DNA of 64,000 nt from Apostichopus japonicus (GCF_037975245.1 NC_092579.1:31076666-31140665), one strand, 5' to 3'; positions 7,284-22,300 are shown, numbered from the stretch's first letter. Program-made: numbers and translations. Notes: a model not told the origin generated them from the sequence alone.

Positions 7284-8640
7284 TATAAATCTATGTTCGT
7301 TTCTAATACTTAAAGTTCCAGAGACCGTATTAGATCGCGGCAAAAGCAAACTGAGCTGCCCTGGTCTCGAGCCCGCGATCCAAAATACGTCACGCTCTCG
7401 AGGTACAGAGCACAGCCAACCGCGCCACGACAGCAGTTGATAAATATCTATGTTCGTTTACGATACTTAAAGTTCCAGAGACCGTATGAGATCGCGGCAA
7501 AAGCAAAGTGCGCTGGCCTGGTCTCGATCCCGCGATCCAAAATACGCCACGCTCTCGAGGTACAGAGCACAACCAACCGCGCCACGACAGCAGTTGATAT
7601 AAATCTATGTTCGTCTCTAATACTTAAAATTCCAGACACCGTATGAGATCGCGGCAAAAGCAAACTGCGCTGGCCTGGTCTCGATCCCGCGATCCAAAAT
7701 ACGTCACGCTCTCGAGGTACAGAGCACAACCAACAGCGCCATGACAGCAGTTGATATAAATCTATGTTCGTTTCTAATACTTAAAGTTCCAGAGACCGTA
7801 TGAGATCGCGGCAAAAGCAAACTGCCCCCACCTGGTCTCGAGCCCGCGATCCAAAATACGTCACGCTCTCGAGGTACAGAGAACACCCAACCGCGCCACG
7901 ACAGCAGTTGATATAAATCTATGTTCGTTTCTAATACTTAAAGTTCCAAAGACCGTATAAGATCGCGGCAAAAGCAAACTGCGCTGGCCTGGTCTCGAGC
8001 CCGCGATCCAAAATACGTCACGCTCTCGAGGTACAGAGCACAACCAACCGCGCCACGACAGCAGTTGATGTAAATCTATGTTCGTTTCTAATACTTAAAG
8101 TTCCAGAGACCGTATAAGATCGCGGCAAAAGCAAACTGCCCCCACCTGGTCTCGAGCCCGCGATCCAAAATACGTCTCGCTCTCGAGGTACAGAGCACAA
8201 CCAACCGCGCCACGACAGCAGTTGATGTAAATCTATGTTCGTTTCTAATACTTAAAGTTCCAGAGACCGTATAAGATCGCGGCAAAAGCAAACTGCGCTG
8301 GCCCGTTCTCGAGCCCGCGATCCAAAATACGTCTCGCTCTCGAGGTACAGAGCACAACCAACCGCGCCACGACAGCAGTTGATATAAATCTATGTTCGTC
8401 TCTAATACTTAAAATTCCAGACACCGTATGAGATCGCGGCAAAAGCAAACTGCGCTGGCCTGGTCTCGAGCCCGCGATCCAAATTACGTCACGCTCTCGA
8501 GGTACAGAGCACAACCAACCGCGCCACGACAGCGGTTGATATAAATCTATGTTCGTTTCTAATACTTAAAGTTCCAGACACCGAATAAGATCGCGGAAAA
8601 AGCAAACTGCCCCCACCTGGTCTCGAGCCCGCGATCCAAA
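7283..8640 (-). repeat. proximal block of 157-bp monomers
   Basis: Units here read AGAGCACAACCAACC (or CACAGCCAACC in the first two) where the rest of the array reads AGAGCAACCAACC, a 2-bp difference. They have the single-C-less GTTCCAGAG, giving 157 bp net. They are more variable than the rest and already contain both GCGCTGGCC and CCCCCACC alleles. The 156-bp type begins at about 8,650, and the first GTTCCCAGAG appears at about 8,727. Confidence 0.9.
8034..8055 (-). other. tRNA D-arm-like segment in the 157-bp type (example)
   Basis: On the minus strand this reads TGGCGC, then GGTTGGTT, then GTGC. GCGC can pair with GTGC (three Watson-Crick pairs and one G-T), which forms a complete 4-bp D-stem around an 8-base loop. 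In the 156-bp type the partner becomes GCTC and one pair is lost. This makes the 157-bp type the more tRNA-like one. Confidence 0.5.
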
Positions 8641-10899
8641 ATACGTCACGCTCTCGAGGTACAGAGCAACCAACCGAGCCACGACAGCAGTTGATATAAA
8701 TATATGTTCGTTTCTAATACTTAAAGTTCCCAGAGACAGTATAAGATCGCGGCAAAAGCAAACTGCCCCCACCTGGTCTCGAGCCCGCGATCCAAAATAC
8801 GTCACGCTCTCGAGGTACAGAGCAACCAACCGCGCCACGACAGCAGTTGATATAAATCTATGTTCGTTTCTAATACTTAAAGTTCCCAGAGACCGTATGA
8901 GATCGCGGCAAAAGCAAACTGCCCCCACCTGGTCTCGAGCCCGCGATCCAAAATACGTCACGCTCTCGAGGTACAGAGCAACCAACCGCGCCACGACAGC
9001 AGTTGATATAAATCTATGTTCGTTTCTAATACTTAAAGTTCCCAGAGACCGTATGAGATCGCGGCAAAAGCAAACTGCCCCCACCTGGTCTCGAGCCCGC
9101 GATCCAGAATACGTCACGCTCTCGAGGTACAGAGCAACCAACCGCGCCACGACAGCAGTTGATATAAATCTATGTTCGTTTCTAATACTTAAAGTTCCCA
9201 GAGACCGTCTAAGATCGCGGCAAAAGCAAACTGCCCCCACCTGGTCTCGAGCCCGCGATCCAAAATACGTCACGCTCTCGAGGTACAGAGCAACCAACCG
9301 CGCCACGACAGCAGTTGATAGAAATCTATGTTCGTTTCTAATACTTAAAGTTCCCAGAGACCGTATAAGATCGCGGCAAAAGCAAACTGCCCCCACCTGG
9401 TCTCGAGCCCGCGATCCAAAATACGTCACGCTCTCGAGGTACAGAGCAACCAACCGAGCCACGACAGCAGTTGATATAAATATATGTTCGTTTCTAATAC
9501 TTAAAGTTCCCAGAGACCGTATAAGATCGCGGCAAAAGCAAACTGCCCCCACCTGGTCTCGAGCCCGCGATCCAAAATACGTCACGCTCTCGAGGTACAG
9601 AGCAACCAACCGCGCCACGACAGCAGTTGATATAAATCTATGTTCGTTTCTAATACTTAAAGTTCCCAGAGACCGTATGAGATCGCGGCAAAAGCAAACT
9701 GCCCCCACCTGGTCTCGAGCCCGCGATCCAAAATACGTCACGCTCTCGAGGTACAGAGCAACCAACCGCGCCACAACAGCAGTTGATATAAATCTATGTT
9801 CGTTTCTAATACTTAAAGTTCCCAGAGACCGTATGAGATCGCGGCAAAAGCAAACTGCCCCCACCTGGTCTCGAGCCCGCGATCCAAAATACGTCACGCT
9901 CTCGAGGTACAGAGCAACCAACCGCGCCACGACAGCAGTTGATATAAATCTATGTTCGTTTCTAATACTTAAAGTTCCAGAGACCGTATGAGATCGCGGC
10001 AAAAGCAAACTGCCCCCACCTGGTCTCGAGCCCGCGATCCAGAATACGTCACGCTCTCGAGGTACAGAGCAACCAACCGCGCCACGACAGCAGTTGATAT
10101 AAATCTATGTTCGTTTCTAATACTTAAAGTTCCCAGAGACCGTATGAGATCGCGGCCAAAGCAAACTGCCCCCACCTGGTCTCGAGCCCGCGATCCAAAA
10201 TACGTCACGCTCTCGAGGTACAGAGCAACCAACCGCGCCACGACAGCAGTTGATATAAATCTATGTTCGTTTCTAATACTTAAAGTTCCCAGAGACCGTA
10301 TAAGATCGCGGCAAAAGCAAACTGCCCCCACCTGGTCTCGAGCCCGCGATCCAAAATACGTCACGCTCTCGAGGTACAGAGCAACCAACCGCGCCACGAC
10401 AGCAGTTGATATAAATCTATGTTCGTTTCTAATACTTAAAGTTCCCAGAGACCGTATGAGATCGCGGCAAAAGCAAACTGCCCCCACCTGGTCTCGAGCC
10501 CGCGATCCAAAATACGTCACGCTCTCGAGGTACAGAGCAACCAACCGCGCCACGACAGCAGTTGATATAAATCTATGTTCGTTTCTAATACTTAAAGTTC
10601 CCAGAGACCGTATAAGATCGCGGCAAAAGCAAACTGCCCCCACCTGGTCTCAAGCCCGCGATCCAAAATACGTCACGCTCTCGAGGTACAGAGCAACCAA
10701 CCGCGCCACGACAGCAGTTGATATAAATCTATGTTCGTTTCTAATACTTAAAGTTCCCAGAGACCGTATAAGATCGCGGCAAAAGCAAACTGCCCCCACC
10801 TGGTCTCGAGCCCGCGATCCAAAATACGTCACGCTCTCGATGTACAGAGCAACCAACCGCGCCACGACAGCAGTTGATATAAATCTATGTTCGTTTCTA

Positions 10900-12034
10900 A
10901 TACTTAAAGTTCCCAGAGACCGTATGAGATCGCGGCAAAAGCAAACTGCCCGCACCTGGTCTCGAGCCCGCGATCCAAAATACGTCACGCTCTCGAGGTA
11001 CAGAGCAACCAACCGCGCCACGACAGCAGTTGATATAAATCTATGTTCGTTTCTAATACTTAAAGTTCCCAGAGACCGTATAAAATCGCGGCAAAAGCAA
11101 ACTGCCCCCACCTGGTCTCGAGCCCGCGATCCAAAATACGTCACGCTCTCGAGGTACAGAGCAACAAACCGCGCCACGACAGCAGTTGATATAAATCTAT
11201 GTTCGTTTCTAATACTTAAAGTTCCAGAGACCGTATGAGATCGCGGCAAAAGCAAACTGCCCCAACCTGGTCTCGAGCCCGCGATCCAAAATACGTCACG
11301 CTTTCGAGGTACAGAGCAACCAACCGCGCCACGACAGCAGTTGATATAAATCTATGTTCGTTTCTAATACTTAAAGTTCCCAGAGACCGTATGAGATCGC
11401 GGCAAAAGCAAACTGCGCTGGCCTGGTCTCGAGCCCGCGATCCAAAATACGTCACGCTCTCGAGGTACAGAGCAACCAACCGCGCCACGACAGCAGTTGA
11501 TATAAATATATGTTCGTTTCTAATACTTAAAGTTCCCAGAGACCGTATGAGATCGCGGCAAAAGCAAACTGCCCCCACCTGGTCTCGAGCCCGCGATCCA
11601 AAATACGTCACGCTCTCGAGGTACAGAGCAACCAACCGCGCCACGACAGCAGTTGATATAAATCTATGTTCGTTTCTAATACTTAAAGTTCCCAGAGACC
11701 GTATGAGATCGCGGCAAAAGCAAACTGCCCGCACCTGGTCTCGAGCCCGCGATCCAAAATACGTCACGCTCTCGAGGTACAGAGCAACCAACCGCGCCAC
11801 GACAGCAGTTGATATAAATCTATGTTCGTTTCTAATACTTAAAGTTCCCAGAGACCGTATAAAATCGCGGCAAAAGCAAACTGCCCCCACCTGGTCTCGA
11901 GCCCGCGATCCAAAATACGTCACGCTCTCGAGGTACAGAGCAACAAACCGCGCCACGACAGCAGTTGATATAAATCTATGTTCGTTTCTAATACTTAAAG
12001 TTCCAGAGACCGTATGAGATCGCGGCAAAAGCAA
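10900..12034 (-). repeat. 779-bp-offset duplication inside the array
   Basis: Monomers carrying GCCCGCACC, then TATAAAATCGCGG, then AGCAACAAACC, then GTTCCAGAG and CCCCAACC occur in the same order at about 10,920-11,300 and again 779 bp later (five monomers with one 155-bp unit). The order and combination are too specific for independent mutation. Confidence 0.8.
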
Positions 12035-12699
12035 ACTGCCCCAACCTGGTCTCGAGCCCGCGATCCAAAATACGTCACGCTTTCGAGGTACAGAGCAACC
12101 AACCGCGCCACGACAGCAGTTGATATAAATCTATGTTCGTTTCTAATACTTAAAGTTCCCAGAGACCGTATGAGATCGCGGCAAAAGCAAACTGCGCTGG
12201 CCTGGTCTCGAGCCCGCGATCCAAAATACGTCACGCTCTCGAGGTACAGAGCAACCAACCGAGCCACGACAGCAGTTGATATAAATATATGTTCGTTTCT
12301 AATACTTAAAGTTCCCAGAGACCGTATGAGATCGCGGCAAAAGCAAACTGCCCTCACCTGGTCTCGAGCCCGCGATCCAAAATACGTCACGCTCTCGAGG
12401 TACAGAGCAACCAACCGCGCCACGACAGCAGTTGATATAAATCTATGTTCGTTTCTAATACTTAAAGTTCCCAGAGACCGTATGAGATCGCGGCAAAAGC
12501 AAACTGCCCCCACCTGGTCTCGAGCCCGCGATCCAAAATACGTCACGCTCTCGAGGTACAGAGCAACCAACCGCGCCACGACAGCAGTTGATATAAATAT
12601 ATGTTCGTTTCTAATACTTAAAGTTCCCAGAGACCGTATGAGATCGCGGCAAAAGCAAACTGCCCCCACCTGGTCTCGAGCCCGCGATCCAAAATACGT

Positions 12700-15600
12700 C
12701 ACGCTCTCGAGGTACAGAGCAACCAACCGCGCCACGACAGCAGGTGATATAAATCTAGGTTCGTTTCTAATACTTAAAGTTCCCAGAGACCGTATGAGAT
12801 CGCGGCAAAAGCAAACTGCCCCCACCTGGTCTCGAGCCCGCGATCCAAAAATCGTTACGCTCTCGAGGTACAGAGCAACCAACCGCGCCACGACAGCAGT
12901 TGATATAAATCTAGGTTCGTTTCTAATACTTAAAGTTCCCAGAGACCGTATAAGATCGCGGCAAAAGCAAACTGCCCCCACCTGGTCTCGAGCCCGCGAT
13001 CCAAAATACGTCACGCTCTCGAGGTACAGAGCAACCAACCGCGCCACGACAGCAGTTGATATAAATCTATGTTCGTTTCTAATACTTAAAGTTCCCAGAG
13101 ACCGTATGAGATCGCGGCAAAAGCAAACTGCCCCCACCTGGTCTCGAGCCCGCGATCCAAAATACGTCACGCTCTCGAGGTACAGAGCAACCAACCGCGC
13201 CACGACAGCAGTTGATATAAATCTATGTTCGTTTCTAATACTTAAAGTTCCCAGAGACCGTATGAGATCGCGGAAAAAGCAAACTGCCCCCACCTGGTCT
13301 CGAGCCCGCGATCCAAAATACGTCACGCTCTCGAGGTACAGAGCAACCAACCGCGCCACGACAGCAGTTGATATTAATCTATGTTCGTTTCTAATACTTA
13401 AAGTTCCCAGAGACCGTATAAGATCGCGGCAAAAGCAAACTGCCCCCACCTGGTCTCGAGCCCGCGATCCAAAATACGTCACGCTCTCGAGGTACAGAGC
13501 AACCAACCGCGCCACGACAGCAGTTGATATAAATCTATGTTCGTTTCTAATACTTAAAGTTCCCAGAGACCGTACGAGATCGCGGCAAAAGCAAACTGCG
13601 CTGGCCTGGTCTCGAGCCCGCGATCCAAAATACGTCACGCTCTCGAGGTACAGAGCAACCAACCGCGCCACGACAGCAGTTGATATAAATCTATGTTCGT
13701 TTCTAATACTTAAAGTTCCAGAGACCGTATGAGATCGCGGCAAAAGCAAACTGCCCCCACCTGGTCTCGAGCCCGCGATCCAAAATACGTCACGCTCTCG
13801 AGGTACAGAGCAACCAACCGCGCCACGACAGCAGGTGATATAAATCTAGGTTCGTTTCTAATACTTAAAGTTCCCAGAGACCGTATGAGATCGCGGCAAA
13901 AGCAAACTGCCCCCACCTGGTCTCGAGCCCGCGATCCAAAAATCGTTACGCTCTCGAGGTACAGAGCAACCAACCGCGCCACGACAGCAGTTGATATAAA
14001 TCTAGGTTCGTTTCTAATACTTAAAGTTCCCAGAGACTGTATAAGATCGCGGCAAAAGCAAACTGCCCCCACCTGGTCTCGAGCCCGCGATCCAAAATAC
14101 GTCACGCTCTCGAGGTACAGAGCAACCAACCGCGCCACGACAGCAGTTGATATAAATCTAGGTTCGTTTCTAATACTTAAAGTTCCCAGAGACCGTATAA
14201 GATCGCGGCAAAAGCAAACTGCCCCCACCTGGTCTCGAGCCCGCGATCCAAAATACGTCACGCTCTCGAGGTACAGAGCAACCAACCGCGCCACGACAGC
14301 AGTTGATATAAATCTATGTTCGTTTCTAATACTTAAAGTTCCCAGAGACCGTATGAGATCGCGGCAAAAGCAAACTGCCCCCACCTGGTCTCGAGCCCGC
14401 GATCCAAAATACGTCACGCTCTCGAGGTACAGAGCAACCAACCGCGCCACGACAGCAGTTGATATAAATCTATGTTCGTTTCTAATACTTAAAGTTCCCA
14501 GAGACCGTATGAGATCGCGGCAAAAGCAAACTGCCCCCACCTGGTCTCGAGCCCGCGATCCAAAATACGTCACGCTCTCGAGGTACAGAGCAACCAACCG
14601 CGCCACGACAGCAGTTGATATAAATCTATGTTCGTTTCTAATACTTAAAGTTCCCAGAGACCGTATAAGATCGCGGCAAAAGCAAACTGCCCCCACCTGG
14701 TCTCGAGCCCGCGATCCAAAATACGTCACGCTCTCGAGGTACAGAGCAACCAACCGCGCCACGACAGCAGTTGATATAAATCTATGTTCGTTTCTAATAC
14801 TTAAAGTTCCCAGAGACCGTATAAGATCGCGGCAAAAGCAAACTGACCCCACCTGGTCTCGAGCCCGCGATCCAAAATACGTCACGCTCTCGAGGTACAG
14901 AGCAACCAACCGCGTCACGACAGCAGTTGATATAAATCTATGTTCGTTTCTAATACTTAAAGTTCCCAGAGACCGTATGAGATCGCGGCAAAAGCAAACT
15001 GCGCTGGCCTGGTCTCAAGCCCGCGATCCAAAATACGTCACGCTCTCGAGGTACAGAGCAACCAACCGCGCCACGACAGCAGTTGATATAAATCTATGTT
15101 CGTTTCTAATACTTAAAGTTCCCAGAGACCGTATAAGATCGCGGCAAAAGCAAACTGCGCTGGCCTGGTCTCGAGCCCGCGATCCAAAAATCGTTACGCT
15201 CTCGAGGTACAGAGCAACCAACCGCGCCACGACAGCAGTTGATATAAATCTATGTTCGTTTCTAATACTTAAAGTTCCCAGAGACCGTATAAGATCGCGG
15301 CAAAAGCAAACTGCCCCCACCTGGTCTCGAGCCCGCGATCCAAAATACGTCACGCTCTCGAGGTACAGAGCAACCAACCGCGCCACGACAGCAGTTGATA
15401 TAAATCTATGTTCGTTTCTAATACTTAAAGTTCCCAGAGACCGTACGAGATCGCGGCAAAAGCAAACTGCGCTGGCCTGGTCTCGAGCCCGCGATCCAAA
15501 ATACGTCACGCTCTCGAGGTACAGAGCAACCAACCGCGCCACGACAGCAGTTGATATAAATCTATGTTCCTTTCTAATACTTAAAGTTCCAGAGACCGTA

Positions 15601-18200
15601 TGAGATCGCGGCAAAAGCAAACTGCCCCCACCTGGTCTCGAGCCCGCGATCCAAAATACGTCACGCTCTCGAGGTACAGAGCAACCAACCGTGCCACGAC
15701 AGCAGGTGATATAAATCTAGGTTCGTTTCTAATACTTAAAGTTCCCAGAGACCGTATGAGATCGCGGCAAAAGCAAACTGCCCCCACCTGGTCTCGAGCC
15801 CGCGATCCAAAAATCGTTACGCTCTCGAGGTACAGAGCAACCAACCGCGCCACGACAGCAGTTGATATAAATCTAGGTTCGTTTCTAATACTTAAAGTTC
15901 CCAGAGACTGTATAAGATCGCGGCAAAAGCAAACTGCCCCCACCTGGTCTCGAGCCCGCGATCCAAAATACGTCACGCTCTCGAGGTACAGAGCAACCAA
16001 CCGCGCCACGACAGCAGTTGATATAAATCTAGGTTCGTTTCTAATACTTAAAGTTCCCAGAGACCGTATAAGATCGCGGCAAAAGCAAACTGCCCCCACC
16101 TGGTCTCGAGCCCGCGATCCAAAATACGTCACGCTCTCGAGGTACAGAGCAACCAACCGCGCCACGACAGCAGTTGATATAAATCTATGTTCGTTTCTAA
16201 TACTTAAAGTTCCCAGAGACCGTATAAAATCGCGGCAAAAGCAAACTGCCCCCACCTGGTCTCGAGCCCGCGATCCAAAATACGTCACGCTCTCGAGGTA
16301 CAGAGCAACCAACCGCGCCACGACAGCAGTTGATATAAATCTATGTTCGTTTCTAATACTTAAAGTTCCCAGAGACCGTATGAGATCGCGGCAAAAGCAA
16401 ACTGCCCCCACCTGGTCTCGAGCCCGCGATCCAAAATACGTCACGCTCTCGAGGTACAGAGCAACCAACCGCGCCACGACAGCAGTTGATATAAATCTAT
16501 GTTCGTTTCTAATACTTAAAGTTCCCAGAGACCGTATAAGATCGCGGCAAAAGCAAACTGCCCCCACCTGGTCTCGAGCCCGCGATCCAAAATACGTCAC
16601 GCTCTCGAGGTACAGAGCAACCAACCGCGCCACGACAGCAGTTGATATAAATCTATGTTCGTTTCTAATACTTAAAGTTCCCAGAGACCGTATAAGATCG
16701 CGGCAAAAGCAAACTGACCCCACCTGGTCTCGAGCCCGCGATCCAAAATACGTCACGCTCTCGAGGTACAGAGCAACCAACCGCGTCACGACAGCAGTTG
16801 ATATAAATCTATGTTCGTTTCTAATACTTAAAGTTCCCAGAGACCGTATGAGATCGCGGCAAAAGCAAACTGCGCTGGCCTGGTCTCGAGCCCGCGATCC
16901 AAAATACGTCACGCTCTCGAGGTACAGAGCAACCAACCGCGCCACGACAGCAGTTGATATAAATCTATGTTCGTTTCTAATACTTAAAGTTCCCAGAGAC
17001 CGTATAAGATCGCGGCAAAAGCAAACTGCGATGGCCTGGTCTCGAGCCCGCGATCCAAAAATCGTTACGCTCTCGAGGTACAGAGCAACCAACCGCGCCA
17101 CGACAGCAGTTGATATAAATCTATGTTCGTTTCTAATACTTAAAGTTCCCAGAGACCGTATAAAATCGCGGCAAAAGCAAACTGCGCTGGCCTGGTCTCG
17201 AGCCCGCGATCCAAAATACGTCACGCTCTCGAGGTACAGAGCAACCAACCGCGCCACGACAGCAGTTGATATAAATCTAGGTTCGTTTCTAATACTTAAA
17301 GTTCCCAGAGACCGTATAAGATCGCGGCAAAAGCAAACTGCCCCCACCTGGTCTCGAGCCCGCGATCCAAAATACGTCACGCTCTCGAGGCACAGAGCAA
17401 CCAACCGCGCCACGACAGCAGTTGATATAAATCTATGTTCGTTTCTAATACTTAAAATTCCCAGAGACCGTATGAGATCGCGGCAAAAGGAAACTGCGCT
17501 GGCCTGGTCTCGAGCCCGCGATCCAAAATACGTCACGCTCTCGAGGTACAGAGCAACCAACCGCGCCACGACAGCAGTTGATATAAATCTATGTTCGTTT
17601 CTAATACTTAAAGTTCCCAGAGACCGTATGAGATCGCGGCAAAAGCAAACTGCGCTGGCCTGGTCTCGAGCCCGCGATCCAAAATACGTCACGCTCTCGA
17701 GGTACAGAGCAACCAACCGCGCCACGACAGCAGTTGATATAAATCTATGTTCGTTTCTAATACCTAAAGTTCCCAGAGACTGTATAAGATCGCGGCAAAA
17801 GCAAACTGCGCTGGCCTGGTCTCGAGCCCGCGATCCAAAAATCGTTAAGCTCTCGAGGTACAGAGCAACCAACCGCGCCACGACAGCAGTTGATATAAAT
17901 CTATGTTCGTTTCTAATACTTAAAGTTCCAGAGACCGTATGAGATCGCGGCAAAAGCAAACTGCCCCCACCTGGTCTCGAGCCCGCGATCCAAAATACGT
18001 CACGCTCTCGAGGTACAGAGCAACCAACCGCGCCACGACAGCAGGTGATATAAATCTAGGTTCGTTTCTAATACTTAAAGTTCCCAGAGACCGTATGAGA
18101 TCGCGGCAAAAGCAAACTGCCCCCACCTGGTCTCGAGCCCGCGATTCAAAAATCGTTACGCTCTCGAGGTACAGAGCAACCAACCGCGCCACGACAGCAG
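12700..18200 (-). repeat. nested multi-monomer duplications marked by CAGGTGATAT
   Basis: The marker variant CAGGTGATAT with CTAGGTTCG lies at 12,741, 13,832, 15,703 and 18,042, giving offsets of 1,091, 1,871 and 2,339 bp (7, 12 and 15 monomers, each less 1 bp for one 155-bp unit). Other private variants repeat at 1,871, for example CTGACCCC at about 14,844 and 16,715. Blocks of roughly 7-15 monomers have been copied in tandem. Confidence 0.8.
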
Positions 18201-19399
18201 TTGATATAAATCTAGGTTCGTTTCTAATACTTAAAGTTCCCAGAGACCGTATGAGATCGCGGCAAAAGCAAACTGCCCCCACCTGGTCTCGAGCCCGCGA
18301 TCCAAAATACGTCACGCTCTCGAGGTACAGAGCAACCAACCGCGCCACGACAGCAGTTGATATAAATCTATGTTCGTTTCTAATACTTAAAGTTCCCAGA
18401 GACCGTATAAGATCGCGGCAAAAGCAAACTGCCCCCACCTGGTCTCGAGCCCGCGATCCAAAATACGTCACGCTCTCGAGGTACAGAGCAACCAACCGCG
18501 CCACGACAGCAGTTGATATAAATCTAGGTTCGTTTCTAATACTTAAAGTTCCCAGAGACCGTATAAGATCGCGGCAAAAGCAAACTGCCCCCACCTGGTC
18601 TCGAGCCCGCGATCCAAAATACGTCACGCTCTCGAGGTACAGAGCAACCAACCGCGCCACGACAGCAGTTGATATAAATCTATGTTCGTTTCTAATACTT
18701 AAAGTTCCCAGAGACCGTATGAGATCGCGGCAAAAGCAAACTGCGCTGGCCTGGTCTCGAGCCCGCGATCCAAAATACGTCACGCTCTCGAGGTACAGAG
18801 CAACCAACCGCGCCACGACAGCAGTTGATATCAATCTATGTTCGTTTCTAATACTTAAAGTTCCAGACACCGTATAAGATCGCGGCAAAAGCAAACTGCC
18901 ACCACCTGGTCTCGAGCCCGCGATCCAAAATACGTCACGCTCTCGAGGTACAGAGCAACCAACCGCGCCACGACAGCAGTTGATATAAATCTATGTTCGT
19001 TTCTAATACTTAAAGTTCCCAGAGACCGTATGAGATCGCGGCAAAAGCAAACTGCGCTGGCCTGGTCTCGAGCCCGCGATCCAAAATACGTCACGCTCTC
19101 GAGGTACAGAGCAACCAACCGCGCCACGACAGCAGTTGATATAAATCTATGTTCGTTTCTAATACTTAAAGTTCCCAGAGACCGTATAAGATCGCGGCAA
19201 AAGCAAACTGCCCCCACCTGGTCTCGAGCCCGCGATCCAAAATACGTCACGCTCTCGAGGTACAGAGCAACCAACCGCGCCACGACAGCAGTTGATATAA
19301 ATCTAGGTTCGTTTCTAATACTTAAAGTTCCTAGAGACCGTATGAGATCGCGGCAAAAGCAAACTGCGCTGGCCTGGTCTCGAGCCCGCGATCCAAAAT

Positions 19400-22300
19400 A
19401 CGTCAGGCTCTCGAGGTACAGAGCAACCAACCGCGCCACGACAGCATTTGATATAAATCTATGTTCGTTTCTAATACTTAAAGTTCCCAGAGACCGTATG
19501 AGATCGCGGCAAAAGCAAACTGCCCCCACCTGGTCTCGAGCCCGCGATCCAAAATACGTCACGCTCTCGAGGTACAGAGCAACCAACCGCGCCACGACAG
19601 CAGTTGATATAAATCTATGTTCGTTTCTAATACTTAAAGTTCCCAGAGACCGTATAAGATCGCGGCAAAAGCAAACTGCCCCCACCTGGTCTCGAGCCCG
19701 CGATCCAAAAATCGTTACGCTCTCGAGGTACAGAGCAACCAACCGCGCCACGACAGCAGTTGATATAAATCTATGTTCGTTTCTAATACTTAAAGTTCCC
19801 AGAGACCGTATGAGATCGCGGCAAAAGCAAACTGCCACCACCTGGTCTCGAGCCCGCGATCCAAAATACGTCACGCTCTCGAGGTACAGAGCAACCAACC
19901 GCGCCACGACAGCAGTTGATATAAATCTATGTTCGTTTCTAATACTTAAAGTTCCCAGAGACCGTATAAGAGCGCGGCAAAAGCAAACTGCGCTGGCCTG
20001 GTCTCGAGCCCGCGATCCAAAATACGTCACGCTCTCGAGGTACAGAGCAACCAACCGCGCCACGACAGCAGGTGATATAAATCTAGGTTCGTTTCTAATA
20101 CTTAAAGTTCCCAGAGACCGTATAAGATCGCGGCAAAAGCAAACTGCCCCCACCTGGTCTCGAGCCCGCGATCCAAAAATCGTTACGCTCTCGAGGTACA
20201 GAGCAACCAACCGCGCCACGACAGCAGTTGATATAAATCTAGGTTCGTTTCTAATACTTAAAGTTCCCAGAGACCGTATAAGATCGCGGCAAAAGCAAAC
20301 TGCCCCCACCTGGTCTCGAGCCCGCGATCCAAAATACGTCACGCTCTCGAGGTACAGAGCAACCAACCGCGCCACGACAGCAGTTGATATAAATCTAGGT
20401 TCGTTTCTAATACTTAAAGTTCCCAGAGACCGTATAAGATCGCGGCAAAAGCAAACTGCCCCCACCTGGTCTCGAGCCCGCGATCCAAAATACGTCACGC
20501 TCTCGAGGTACAGAGCAACCAACCGCGCCACGACAGCAGTTGATATAAATCTAGGTTCGTTTCTAATACTTAAAGTTCCCAGAGACCGTATAAAATCGCG
20601 GCAAAAGCAAACTGCCCCCACCTGGTCTCGAGCCCGCGATCCAAAATACGTCACGCTCTCGAGGTACAGAGTAACCAACCGCGCCACGACAGCAGTTGAT
20701 ATAAATCTATGTTCGTTTCTAATACTTAAAGTTCCCAGAGACCGTATGAGATCGCGGCAAAAGCAAACTGCGCTGGCCTGGTCTCGAGCCCGCGATCCAA
20801 AATACGTCACGCTCTCGAGGTACAGAGCAACCAACCGCGCCACGACAGCAGTTGATATTAATCTATGTTCGTTTCTAATACTTAAAGTTCCCACAGACCG
20901 TATAAGATCGCGGCAAAAGGAAACTGCGCTGGCCTGGTCTCGAGCCCGCGATCCAAAAATCGTTACGCTCTCGAGGTACAGAGCAACCAACCGCGCCACG
21001 ACAGCAGTTGATATAAATCTATGTTCGTTTCTAATACTTAAAGTTCCCAGAGACCGTATGAGATCGCGGCAAAAGCAAACTGCCACCACCTGGTCTCGAG
21101 CCCGCGATCCAAAATACGTCACGCTCTCGAGGTACAGAGCAACCAACCGCGCCACGACAGCAGTTGATATAAATCTATGTTCGTTTCTAATACTTAAAGT
21201 TCCCAGAGACCGTATAAGAGCGCGGCAAAAGCAAACTGCGCTGGCCTGGTCTCGAGCCCGCGATCCAAAATACGTCACGCTCTCGAGGTACAGAGCAACC
21301 AACCGCGCCACGACAGCAGTTGATATAAATCTATGTTCGTTTCTAATACTTAAAGTTCCCAGAGACCGTATAAGATCGCGGCAAAAGCAAACTGCGCTGT
21401 CCTGGTCTCGAGCCCGCGATCCAAAATACGTCACGCTCTCGAGGTACAGAGCAACCAACCGCGCCACGACAGCAGTTGATATAAATCTATGTTCGTTTCT
21501 AATACTTAAAGTTCCCAGAGACCGTATGAGATCGCGGCAAAAGCAAACTGCCCCCACCTGGTCTCGAGCCCGCGATCCAAAATACGTCACGCTCTCGAGG
21601 TACAGAGCAACCAACCGCGCCACGACAGCAGTTGATATAAATCTAGGTTCGTTTCTAATACTTAAAGTTCCTAGAGACCGTATGAGATCGCGGCAAAAGC
21701 AAACTGCGCTGGCCTGGTCTCGAGCCCGCGATCCAAAATACGTCAGGCTCTCGAGGTACAGAGCAACCAACCGCGCCACGACAGCATTTGATATAAATCT
21801 ATGTTCGTTTCTAATACTTAAAGTTCCCAGAGACCGTATGAGATCGCGGCAAAAGCAAACTGCCCCCACCTGGTCTCGAGCCCGCGATCCAAAATACGTC
21901 ACGCTCTCGAGGTACAGAGCAACCAACCGCGCCACGACAGCAGTTGATATAAATCTATGTTCGTTTCTAATACTTAAAGTTCCCAGAGACCGTATAAGAT
22001 CGCGGCAAAAGCAAACTGCCCCCACCTGGTCTCGAGCCCGCGATCCAAAAATCGTTACGCTCTCGAGGTACAGAGCAACCAACCGCGCCACGACAGCAGT
22101 TGATATAAATCTATGTTCGTTTCTAATACTTAAAGTTCCCAGAGACCGTATGAGATCGCGGCAAAAGCAAACTGCCACCACCTGGTCTCGAGCCCGCGAT
22201 CCAAAATACGTCACGCTCTCGAGGTACAGAGCAACCAACCGCGCCACGACAGCAGTTGATATAAATCTATGTTCGTTTCTAATACTTAAAGTTCCCAGAG

